From the NCBI GenBank assembly GCA_024681275.1, contig JAILBD010000122.1, forward strand, positions 1 through 10,797: a stretch of DNA of 10,797 bases. The letters are read 5' to 3'. Of this stretch, positions 1 through 6,077 are shown piece by piece. The stretch is from Erysipelotrichaceae bacterium. Its GTDB lineage: Bacteria > Bacillota_I > Bacilli_A > Erysipelotrichales > Erysipelotrichaceae. The position numbers and the translations under genes were made by a program. Under the pieces are notes generated by a model. The model was not told the origin of the DNA and made no database searches. It saw nothing but the letters and a program-made list of their open reading frames with translations. Every line of letters begins with the position of its first letter. Position 1 is the stretch's first letter.

Positions 1-1
1 C

Positions 2-706
2 AGGAAGCCGGTATTGGGCATGTTGCATCTGAAAGGAGAGGACAGGGCCGATAAGATGAAACGCTGTCTGCGGGAGGCCGAGATCTACAGGGAGAACGGT
101 GTTGATGGCGTCATCATCGAAGATTACTTCGGCGATGCTGAGGACGTGAAGGCCGGTCTTGAACTGCTGAATGAGAAAGGCGGATTCGTGATCGGCGTGA
201 ATGTCCTGGATAACTGGGAACTCAGCTGGGAATATGCCAAAAAGTACGGTGCCTCTTTCATACAGGTGGATTCCGTTGCCGGACATCTGACACCGGAAGA
301 AGATATTCCCTACGGGCAGATGATAGACAGGTATATGAAGGAAGGCGGGATGTATGTCATCGGTGGCGTCCGTTTCAAATACAAGCCCGTTCTTTCAGGG
401 AATGATCTGAAAACGGATCTGATGATCGGAATGAAGAGGTGCCATGCCCTGGCTGTTACCGGAGAAGGCACCGGCATGGATTCTCCTACAAAGAAGATCG
501 AAGAGTTCCGGAACATCGTGGGAGATTTTCCGCTGGTGGTCGCTGCCGGCATGACCGCTGAGACGGTCTTTGAGAAGCTGTCCCTTGCGGATGCGGCGAT
601 CGTGGGCAGCACCTTCAAGGATACCCGCAAAGACAGCGGCGATGTCTGTGCCGAACATGTCAGGGAGTTTATGGACAGGGTCTTTGAACTCCGTTCCGGT
701 CTTTAA
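2..706 (+). CDS. BtpA/SgcQ-family TIM-barrel protein (5' end outside window)
   Basis: The reading frame is open from base 2 and begins RKPVLGMLHLKGED, matching the KPxIGxVHL opening of BtpA-family proteins, so only a few N-terminal residues should be missing. Other family-like stretches are GVDGVIIEDYFGDA, the FVIGVNVLDN strand, GASFIQVDSVAGH and, near the end, AAGMTAETV followed by AAIVGSTFKD, the pattern of the last strands of a (beta/alpha)8 barrel that binds phosphate. BtpA was named for photosystem I biogenesis in cyanobacteria, but most relatives, such as E. coli SgcQ, lie in sugar loci and have no proven reaction. SgcQ sits in an operon with a galactitol-type PTS, and this gene lies about 6 kb from such a PTS. 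It ends at its own terminator, so it belongs to an operon extending left of the window. The family call is fairly secure; substrate and reaction are unknown. A TTG/ATG start near base 14-20 is possible but would cut the first barrel strand. Confidence 0.78.
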   Translation, partial: RKPVLGMLHLKGEDRADKMKRCLREAEIYRENGVDGVIIEDYFGDAEDVKAGLELLNEKGGFVIGVNVLDNWELSWEYAKKYGASFIQVDSVAGHLTPEEDIPYGQMIDRYMKEGGMYVIGGVRFKYKPVLSGNDLKTDLMIGMKRCHALAVTGEGTGMDSPTKKIEEFRNIVGDFPLVVAAGMTAETVFEKLSLADAAIVGSTFKDTRKDSGDVCAEHVREFMDRVFELRSGL

Positions 707-741
707 GCATACAAAAAGATCGTTTTTGCATCAGGATCATT

Positions 742-765
742 GCGGACATCGTCCGCTTTTTCTTT
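742..765 (+). terminator. Intrinsic terminator after the BtpA-family gene
   Basis: A perfect GCGGAC / GTCCGC stem with an ATC loop is followed directly by TTTTTCTTT. It lies 35 bases after the stop codon, separates this gene from the glycosyltransferase, and ends a transcript entering from the left. Confidence 0.8.
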
Positions 766-776
766 ATGGTGCAGTA

Positions 777-782
777 TATAAT
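777..782 (+). promoter_or_regulatory. Probable -10 element of the glycosyltransferase promoter
   Basis: TATAAT matches the sigma-A -10 consensus exactly, 29 bases before the ATG and just after a terminator, where a new promoter is expected. No convincing -35 box lies 15-18 bases upstream because that space is the terminator stem and its T-run, and there is no TGn extension. If real, it is a weak or activator-dependent promoter with a leader of about 22 bases. Confidence 0.5.
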
Positions 783-811
783 AGAGACAAGTAACAAGGG
801 GGAAAACAACA

Positions 812-2059
812 ATGAAGATTCTGATGATCAATCATTTTCCTTTGGCCGGATCGGGGAGCGGCACCTATACGCGCAATCTCGCCGTGCATCTGAAAGGCCT
901 TGGCCATGAGGTGCGCATCATCCTGCCTGAGAATACCGCAGATCCCGAGGGACCGGAGGGGATCAGACTTCATCCTGTCTATTTCACCCCGGGCGATGTG
1001 AGAAGTGATCAGACCGGAAGCGGAGCTTCGATGGATGATCCGTTGCCGTTCAACTTTCCATGTTTCACTTCCCATCCCAGAAGCATCATGACTTTTGCCG
1101 ATCTGGATGCGAAGCAGCTGCAGATGTATACGGATGCGTTCAGAAAGGCGATCGAAGAAGAGATGGAATCGTTCAAACCGGATATCGTCCATGGCCAGCA
1201 TGTCTGGATCCTTCCTTCTCTGGCGGTGGGATATGGCGTGCCGCTGGTCCTGACAGCGCATGGCACGGATCTGATGGGCTTTGACAAGTGGCCCGAACTT
1301 CGTCCTTATGCGAAGAAGGCGATGGATGCCTGCAAGTCCGTCATCTCCATTTCCAAGGATAACTGCGCACTGATCGGGGAGCGTTTCCCGGAGCACAAAG
1401 ACAAGATCGTCATGATGCGCAACGGCTATGATCCGAGCATCTTCTATCCGGAGGAAGAGAATCTGGCTGCGGTCATGGAAAGACATGGGGTGAAGAAAGA
1501 GGAGTATGAGGGAAAGAAGATCGTCTCCTTTGCCGGCAAGCTCGCCAATTTCAAGGGCGTCGACATCCTGTTGGCTGCCGTCAAGCTATATGAGGACAGA
1601 AAACCGGAGACGATCACACTGATCGTCGGTGACGGAGATGAGAGGGAAAAACTCCATCAGCAGGCCAGAGATCTGAAGCTGAAGACCGTTCACTTCTTTG
1701 GCAATGTGCCTCAGCCGGAACTGCGCTGCGTCTACAATATCGCCGATGTCAATCTGGTGCCTTCCAGGAGAGAGCCCTTTGGTCTGGTGGCGATCGAGGC
1801 GATGGCCTGTGGGGCACCGGTCATTGCGACTGATCAGGGCGGACTGCCCGATTTCGTCAACGAAAGCGTGGGTGGTCTGGTGAAGCCAGAGGATGCAGAG
1901 GATCTCGCTGCCAAGATCATCGAAGTGCTTGAGAGACAGCAGAAGCCGGAATTCAAAGACTGGAGGCAGAGGATCGCTTCCTACGCCAGGAACCACTACG
2001 CCCAGGACAGGATCATCGAAGAGCTCGATGCGCTGTACAGAAAGGCACTTGAAGATTAA
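812..2059 (+). CDS. GT4-family glycosyltransferase (GT-B fold)
   Basis: This 415-residue protein has the two-domain GT-B architecture. The N-terminal Rossmann domain starts MKILMINHFP and has the glycine-rich acceptor loop GSGSGTYTRNLA (13-24), DIVHGQH (124-130) and AHGTDL (149-154). The C-terminal nucleotide-sugar domain has SFAGKLANFKGVD (239-251), LIVGDGDEREKL (270-281), FFGNVP (295-300) and EPFGLVAIEAMACGAPVIATDQGG (from 321), with the E-x7-E pair at E321/E329 that binds the donor sugar in retaining GT4 enzymes. Length is normal for GT4. No signal peptide or membrane helix is visible, so it is cytosolic or membrane-associated, probably transferring a sugar from a nucleotide-sugar donor to a lipid, polysaccharide or small acceptor. 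AAGGGGGA lies 8 bases before the ATG. Terminators on both sides make it a single-gene transcript, probably unrelated to the sugar locus. Donor and acceptor cannot be inferred. Confidence 0.9.
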   Translation: MKILMINHFPLAGSGSGTYTRNLAVHLKGLGHEVRIILPENTADPEGPEGIRLHPVYFTPGDVRSDQTGSGASMDDPLPFNFPCFTSHPRSIMTFADLDAKQLQMYTDAFRKAIEEEMESFKPDIVHGQHVWILPSLAVGYGVPLVLTAHGTDLMGFDKWPELRPYAKKAMDACKSVISISKDNCALIGERFPEHKDKIVMMRNGYDPSIFYPEEENLAAVMERHGVKKEEYEGKKIVSFAGKLANFKGVDILLAAVKLYEDRKPETITLIVGDGDEREKLHQQARDLKLKTVHFFGNVPQPELRCVYNIADVNLVPSRREPFGLVAIEAMACGAPVIATDQGGLPDFVNESVGGLVKPEDAEDLAAKIIEVLERQQKPEFKDWRQRIASYARNHYAQDRIIEELDALYRKALED

Positions 2060-2068
2060 GAGATATTG

Positions 2069-2098
2069 AGGTCTGATAGAAAGTCAGACCTGTTTTAA
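2069..2098 (+). terminator. Intrinsic terminator after the glycosyltransferase
   Basis: The stem AGGTCTGA / TCAGACCT (8 perfect pairs, 7-base loop) is followed by GTTTTAA, 9 bases after the stop codon. It stops the plus-strand transcript before it reaches the convergent minus-strand operon. Confidence 0.75.
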
Positions 2099-2132
2099 TG
2101 AAAAGACCCCCGTATCTGATCCCGGGGGTCTT
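2097..2132 (-). terminator. Terminator of the minus-strand transketolase/aldolase operon
   Basis: AAGACCCCCG (2103-2112) pairs perfectly with CGGGGGTCTT (2123-2132) across a 10-base loop. Read on the minus strand, the GC-rich hairpin runs into TTTTCATT. It lies about 46 bases beyond the aldolase stop codon at 2179. On the plus strand the downstream TTCCTTATCT makes a poorer tail, so it may act weakly in both directions. Confidence 0.75.
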
Positions 2133-2178
2133 CCTTATCTATCATGACTTGAGCCGTGATATGGATAAGGGGAGTTGT

Positions 2179-2871
2179 TTATTTGATCTTCTTGACCAGG
2201 TCCGTCGGAATGGTCGGAGTGCCCTGGCCGTAGTATTTGAAGACATCGACCATCTGCTGGATGTATTCATCGGACATCTCGTTGGTCTTGCCGTCTGGGC
2301 AGCATGCCCTGGCAGCCAGATAGCCTTTTGCCGTCTCTTCCAGATAGACCGCGGAATACAGCGCATCTTTCAGGGTCGGTCCGATGGTCATGACGCCATG
2401 GTTGCCCAGGATGACGGCACGTGATTTGCCGGCATAGTTGACGACGTCGTAGCCCATTTCGACAGATCCGGCTGGTGAAGGCGGAGCGATCGGAACGTTG
2501 CCGCAGCAGGCGTTTGCCATACCGGTGTAGCAGACTCTGAACTCGGTCATGCCCGGGATCAGAGAGATCGCTGTCGCATATGGCTGGTGGGTATGAATGA
2601 CACCGTTGATCTCCGGCATGTTTTTGAAGATGTAGAGGATGGCTGGTGTATCGGAAGAAGGTTTTCTGTCGCCTTCGATGATATTGCCTTCGATGTCGCA
2701 GACGATGACATCGTCTTCGACCATCTTTTCATACATGAGGCCGGAAGGAGTGACCAGGATCTCGCCGGTCGGCATACGGATGGCCAGGTTGCCGCAGGTC
2801 AGCGACACCAGTCCGTATCTGTCCAGATAGATACCGTACTCGATGATTTCTTGTTTTTCTTTTGAGAACAT
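2179..2871 (-). CDS. Class II aldolase/epimerase, AraD/FucA-like
   Basis: This 230-residue protein belongs to the zinc-dependent class II aldolase/adducin superfamily, which includes L-ribulose-5-phosphate 4-epimerase (AraD, UlaF) and L-fuculose-1-phosphate aldolase (FucA). The phosphate-binding segments CGNLAIR (26-32) and TPSGLMYEKM (41-50) are present, then PSSDTP with D74, HTH with metal ligands H93 and H95, and NHG with the third ligand H158. SSDTP and the late YYGQ (213-216) resemble AraD (D76, Y229) more than FucA, whose equivalent is SSE. However, AraD's catalytic Asp120 aligns with N120 in GMANACCGN, and the position of AraD His218 is probably Y203. There is also a 14-residue tail after YYGQ. 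Aldol cleavage of a ketose phosphate is therefore as likely as epimerisation. It is the last gene of the operon, 15 bases after the transketolase C-half, with an AAAGGAG binding site. The family is secure; the reaction is open. Confidence 0.85.
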   Translation of the reverse strand: MFSKEKQEIIEYGIYLDRYGLVSLTCGNLAIRMPTGEILVTPSGLMYEKMVEDDVIVCDIEGNIIEGDRKPSSDTPAILYIFKNMPEINGVIHTHQPYATAISLIPGMTEFRVCYTGMANACCGNVPIAPPSPAGSVEMGYDVVNYAGKSRAVILGNHGVMTIGPTLKDALYSAVYLEETAKGYLAARACCPDGKTNEMSDEYIQQMVDVFKYYGQGTPTIPTDLVKKIK

Positions 2872-2886
2872 GCTTAATCTCCTTTA

Positions 2887-3873
2887 TCAGACTTCGAGGA
2901 AGTCGACGAAGCGGACTTCTTCCAGATCGTTCTTGTTGATGTTGAGTTCTTTGCCGGTCAGGTTTTCAACGGCTTTGACCAGGTTCATGGCGTTGATGCC
3001 GTACTTCTCCATGAGGTACATCTTGGATGCGCCGTGCGCATAGGTCTCAAGACCGATCTTGATGAGTCTCTTGCCCAGTCCGTGTTCTGCAATCAGGTCA
3101 GCTGTCGCTGAACCGAGTCCGCCGATATTGAGGTGGTTCTCAATGGTGATGACGCCGTATTTCGCCTTGTCGATCGCTTCGACGATGGTCGGATCGGTGA
3201 ATGGCTTGAGTGTCGTGACGTGCATATGCTGGACAGAGATGCCTCTTTCCTTAAGGACGGCAGTCGCACGCATCGCTTCTTCCGTGCAGATGGAGGAAGA
3301 GAGGATGACGACGTCGTCGCCTTCGGAGAGGACTCTGGCTCTGTTGAAGATGACCGGTTCATCGGCCGGGAAGAGGCGTGGAACTTCTTTGCGCAGCTGT
3401 CTGATGTAGACAGGACCGTTGTAGTCGTAAGCGAGGTCCAGGACATAGTCGATATCGGTCGCATCGCCTACATCGAAGATCGCCATGTTCGGTACGGAGC
3501 GCATGACGGCCACGTCGTTGATCGACTGGTGGGATACGCCGCCCGGTGTCGTGATGCCCGGCACGAAGCCGACGAATACGACAGGCAGGTTCGGATATGC
3601 GACAGACATCTCGACCTGGTCGAGGACCCTTCTGTATTCGAATACAGCGAAGGTGTGGATGAATGGCCTGTAGCCTTCTCTTGCCAGTCCGGCAGCCCAG
3701 GAGACCATGTTCTGTTCAGCGATGCCCATCGTGAAATAGCGGTCAGGATAATCTGCCCTGAATTTCTTGACTTCGCAGGATGTGCCCAAGTCGGCAGAGA
3801 GAACGACGACTTCAGGATGTTCTGCTGCCAGACGAAGAATGTTTTTCTCGTGTGTGTTGACTTCAATTTTCAT
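2887..3873 (-). CDS. Transketolase, C-terminal subunit (split enzyme)
   Basis: This 328-residue protein contains the pyrimidine-binding domain and C-terminal domain of transketolase and pairs with the adjacent N-half. DLGTSCEVKKFRADYPDRY (28-46) leads to MGIAEQNM (49-56), where E53 is the catalytic Glu that activates the aminopyrimidine of thiamine diphosphate. HTFAVFEYRR (73-82) is the usual TFxxFxxxR element. GGVSHQSIND (111-120) carries H115, at the place of the active-site His in whole transketolases, and YIRQLRKEVP (156-165) supplies an Arg where the substrate phosphate is bound. IENHLNIGGLGSATADL (244-260) is typical of the C-terminal domain. The expected product is one half of a cytosolic heterotetramer transferring a two-carbon ketol unit from a ketose phosphate to an aldose phosphate. 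The start codon follows the N-half stop by 14 bases, with AGGAGGG between, so the two are translated in step. Dedicated split transketolases often sit in sugar loci; the donor here is unknown. Confidence 0.92.
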   Translation of the reverse strand: MKIEVNTHEKNILRLAAEHPEVVVLSADLGTSCEVKKFRADYPDRYFTMGIAEQNMVSWAAGLAREGYRPFIHTFAVFEYRRVLDQVEMSVAYPNLPVVFVGFVPGITTPGGVSHQSINDVAVMRSVPNMAIFDVGDATDIDYVLDLAYDYNGPVYIRQLRKEVPRLFPADEPVIFNRARVLSEGDDVVILSSSICTEEAMRATAVLKERGISVQHMHVTTLKPFTDPTIVEAIDKAKYGVITIENHLNIGGLGSATADLIAEHGLGKRLIKIGLETYAHGASKMYLMEKYGINAMNLVKAVENLTGKELNINKNDLEEVRFVDFLEV

Positions 3874-3887
3874 TCTTTCTTCCCTCC

Positions 3888-4793
3888 TTAAAGTGCATCG
3901 TAGACTTTCTGGAACTCTTCTCTTTCGTTGGCAGAGATCCTGACGAAGTGTAAGAACGGCCAGCGCTTCTCAAGAGGCGGAATACCGGTCGTGCCTCTGG
4001 TGCGCCCGATGACGACGAGCGGCTTGTCCTCGTGCGGAGTCTTGAAGGCTTCACAGAATGCCTTGATATCGTGTCCGTTGACTTCGACGCATTCAGCTCC
4101 GAAGGACTTGAATCTCTGGATCAGAGGCTCAAGAGTCATCTGATTTTCGATCTGGCCTTCGACCTGCTGGTCATTGGCATCGATAACGACGATCATGTTG
4201 TCGAGTTTGTAGTAAGAAGCAGCCTGAATGGCTTCCCAGGTCTGGCCTTCGGCGAGTTCGCCGTCGCCAAGCATGACGAAACACTTGCCTGTGTCGCCTC
4301 TTCTCTTTCTGGCGTGGCAGGTACCGGCGGCGATAGAGATCGTCTGTCCCAGTGAGCCGGCTGTGTTTTCAAAGCCCGGTGAGTGTTCGGCACCGATCAT
4401 TTCCATGTTCCAGCCGTCGACGTTGAATTTGTCCATGCAGTCAGGCGAGATGCGGCCTGTGGCAGCCAGAGCACAGTAGATGACGGATGCGTAGTGGCAG
4501 CAGGAGACAAAGAACCTGTCTTTGTCAGGTGCCGGTGCGCCGTTGTACATCATGCCTTTCGGATAGTCCATGTTGTCAGGACCCGGAACGCCCGGGAACG
4601 GGATAGGTTCCCAGAGGCCTTCAGACGGGCCGAGGTTCATGACGTTCGTGTACAGAGAAGCGACGATTTCAGCAGAGGAACAGGCTTGCGCGAGGTAGCA
4701 TCCGCCAGACTTCAGGGCGATCCCGAGGATCTGTTTGCGGATGGAGTTCGCAATAGACTGTATCTCTTGTTCAGAATAGATTTTCTTGTCCAT
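3888..4793 (-). CDS. Transketolase, N-terminal subunit (split enzyme)
   Basis: This 301-residue protein is the thiamine-diphosphate-binding half of a split transketolase. The cofactor motif is GDGELAEGQTWEA from G176, with D177 and later N207 (in VIDANDQQVEG) as probable magnesium ligands. AGSLGQ (145-150) and VNGHDIKAF (238-246, with H241) are standard family elements, and H100 in SCCHYAS matches the His of the common KGH motif. Unusually, the early SGHxGG-type motif, whose His contacts substrate in classical transketolases, reads KSGGCYLAQACSSAE (28-42) with no His. It is first in the minus-strand operon, begins at an ATG 5 bases after an AAAAGGGGGG binding site, and is preceded by a clear promoter. 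It should work with the next gene's product. A role in generic pentose phosphate metabolism is less likely than a locus-specific substrate, given the motif change and neighbours. Confidence 0.92.
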   Translation of the reverse strand: MDKKIYSEQEIQSIANSIRKQILGIALKSGGCYLAQACSSAEIVASLYTNVMNLGPSEGLWEPIPFPGVPGPDNMDYPKGMMYNGAPAPDKDRFFVSCCHYASVIYCALAATGRISPDCMDKFNVDGWNMEMIGAEHSPGFENTAGSLGQTISIAAGTCHARKRRGDTGKCFVMLGDGELAEGQTWEAIQAASYYKLDNMIVVIDANDQQVEGQIENQMTLEPLIQRFKSFGAECVEVNGHDIKAFCEAFKTPHEDKPLVVIGRTRGTTGIPPLEKRWPFLHFVRISANEREEFQKVYDAL

Positions 4794-4844
4794 CTATACC
4801 CCCCTTTTCCTATATATTTTGATGTGGTATGGTTCTTTACCTTC

Positions 4845-4873
4845 ATTATTGTGAAATTGTGAACAAATGTCAA
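4845..4873 (-). promoter_or_regulatory. Promoter of the transketolase/aldolase operon
   Basis: On the minus strand TTGACA (4873-4868, exact -35 consensus) is followed after exactly 17 bases by AATAAT (4850-4845, 5 of 6 for -10). Transcription should start near 4838, giving a leader of about 45 bases before the ATG at 4793. Confidence 0.8.
4848..4866. repeat. Tandem ATTGTGAA repeat and TTGT-GA-ACAA dyad in the minus promoter
   Basis: ATTGTGAA occurs twice head to tail (4848-4855, 4856-4863), and TTGTGAACAA (4857-4866) is an inverted repeat with a 2-base centre. Both fall in the spacer of the minus-strand promoter, where a bound protein would block RNA polymerase. Operator function is inferred from position only. 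Confidence 0.4.
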
Positions 4874-4879
4874 CAGAGC

Positions 4880-4895
4880 TTTTACATAAGTAAAA
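4880..4895. promoter_or_regulatory. Candidate operator: TTTTAC-N4-GTAAAA inverted repeat
   Basis: A perfect 6+6 dyad with a 4-base centre lies between the two divergent -35 boxes (4868-4873 and 4917-4922). It is a reasonable site for a dimeric regulator serving both promoters, and the SorC protein encoded at 6068-7012 is the obvious candidate. There is no T-tail and it lies outside both predicted transcripts, so it is not a terminator. Confidence 0.45.
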
Positions 4896-4916
4896 AGAAA
4901 AGGCTTTCATAAATTG

Positions 4917-4945
4917 TTGACGGACGAAAAAGCACATTCTATAAT
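4917..4945 (+). promoter_or_regulatory. Promoter of the polyol dehydrogenase gene
   Basis: TTGACG (4917-4922, 5 of 6) is followed after 17 bases by TATAAT (4940-4945, exact -10). Transcription should start near 4952, giving a leader of about 54 bases. The leader shows no riboswitch-like fold. Confidence 0.82.
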
Positions 4946-5005
4946 GATTTTAAAGAGCGTTTTTTGGAAATCTTGTTTTGAAATTAGAAGAAGAAGGCAT
5001 AATTA

Positions 5006-6052
5006 ATGAAAGCTGTTGTCAAAACTGAAAAAGGCATGGACCATATGGTCTATATGGATATCCCGGAGCCGGAAGCGACCGGCGATCTGGTCAAGATCAA
5101 GATCGCGTATTCCGGGATCTGTGGTACGGATCTGCATGCGTTCAAGGGGACTTACGGTTCCACGAAGCCGCCGGTGGTCCTGGGACATGAATTCTCAGGT
5201 ATCGTCGTCGATGTCGGTCCGGATGTCAAGAAGATCAAGGTCGGGGACCGCGTCACTTCGGAAACGACGTTCAAGACCTGCGGTGTCTGCCCTATGTGCA
5301 AGTCCAAGGATTACAACCTCTGTGGAAACCGCCAGGGTCTTGGCACACAGATCAACGGTTCCATGGCGGAGTATCTGGTCTCCAGAGAAGAATCTGTCCA
5401 TGTCCTGCCGGACAATGTCTCGTTATTGAGTGCAAGCCTGACAGAGCCTCTGGCATGCGGTGTCCATTCTGTCATTGAAAAGGGACAGGTGCAGCCGGGC
5501 GATGTCTGCGTAGTCTTCGGTGCCGGTGCGATCGGTCAGATGGTCTCGCAGGTCGCGAAATCCCAGGGGGCAACGGTGATCGTCGCCGGTCTTCCGCAGG
5601 ATAAGCATCGTTTCGAACTGGCACTGGCTGCCGGTGCTGACCGCTGTGTCGATCAGATGGCTGAGGATATCGTCAAGGTCGTCATGGAGATGACGGACAA
5701 TGTCGGTGCCGACAAGTGTTTCGAGTGTTCCGGTGCGGTCCCGGCTCTGAACAAGGCGCTGGAGATCGTCAGAAGAAAGGGTACAGTCGTACAGATGGGC
5801 GTCTTCGCCAATACGCATGAGTCGATCTGGACGGATCTGATCCTGCACAGGGAGATCGTCTATGTCGGTTCGAGATCGCAGAAACCTTCTTCCTGGGTCA
5901 AGGCCCTGGAGCTGATGAAAGACGGTGTCGTCGTTCCTGAAAAGATCGCGACTTATCTGACGCCGCTGGAGAACTGGCGCGAAGGTTTCGACAAGATGAT
6001 CGCCGGTGAGGTCACCAAGGGCATCATCGTCCTGGATGATACATTGAAATAA
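5006..6052 (+). CDS. Zinc-dependent medium-chain dehydrogenase, sorbitol/polyol type
   Basis: This 348-residue protein is a medium-chain dehydrogenase/reductase related to sorbitol, iditol and threonine dehydrogenases. The catalytic zinc site is C39 (in GICGTDLH), H61-E62 (GHEFSG) and E147 (LTEPLACG). Four cysteines in CGVCPMCKSKDYNLC (C92, C95, C98, C106) form the structural zinc lobe. The nucleotide-binding loop is FGAGAIGQ (171-178). At the end of the second Rossmann strand the family normally has Asp for NAD; here VIVAGLPQDKHR has G195 followed by K200, H201 and R202, which suggests NADP or relaxed use. It would oxidise a secondary hydroxyl of a polyol, or polyol phosphate delivered by the PTS, to a ketose, or the reverse. 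It has its own strong promoter, divergent from the transketolase operon, and a modest AGAAGG site 8 bases before the ATG. Family certain; substrate unknown. Confidence 0.92.
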   Translation: MKAVVKTEKGMDHMVYMDIPEPEATGDLVKIKIAYSGICGTDLHAFKGTYGSTKPPVVLGHEFSGIVVDVGPDVKKIKVGDRVTSETTFKTCGVCPMCKSKDYNLCGNRQGLGTQINGSMAEYLVSREESVHVLPDNVSLLSASLTEPLACGVHSVIEKGQVQPGDVCVVFGAGAIGQMVSQVAKSQGATVIVAGLPQDKHRFELALAAGADRCVDQMAEDIVKVVMEMTDNVGADKCFECSGAVPALNKALEIVRRKGTVVQMGVFANTHESIWTDLILHREIVYVGSRSQKPSSWVKALELMKDGVVVPEKIATYLTPLENWREGFDKMIAGEVTKGIIVLDDTLK

Positions 6053-6077
6053 AAAAAGAAGAAGTTCTCACTTCTTC
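6051..6077 (-). terminator. Terminator of the SorC regulator, overlapping its last codons
   Basis: Read on the minus strand, GAAGAAGT (6077-6070) pairs perfectly with ACTTCTTC (6065-6058) across a 4-base loop and is followed by seven T. The first arm contains the last two Lys codons and part of the stop codon of the regulator, and the T-run overlaps the stop codon of the convergent dehydrogenase. On the plus strand there is no T-tail, so it acts mainly on the minus strand. Confidence 0.75.

Noticed and set aside
764..1486. A 240-codon minus-strand frame opposite the glycosyltransferase
   Set aside because: Low-complexity His/Arg/Ile-rich shadow with no motifs; the plus frame is clearly a GT4 enzyme.
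3133..3891. A 252-codon open frame on the plus strand opposite the transketolase C-half
   Set aside because: Antisense shadow: Asp/Arg/Val-rich with no recognisable motifs, lying over a gene with clear transketolase motifs.
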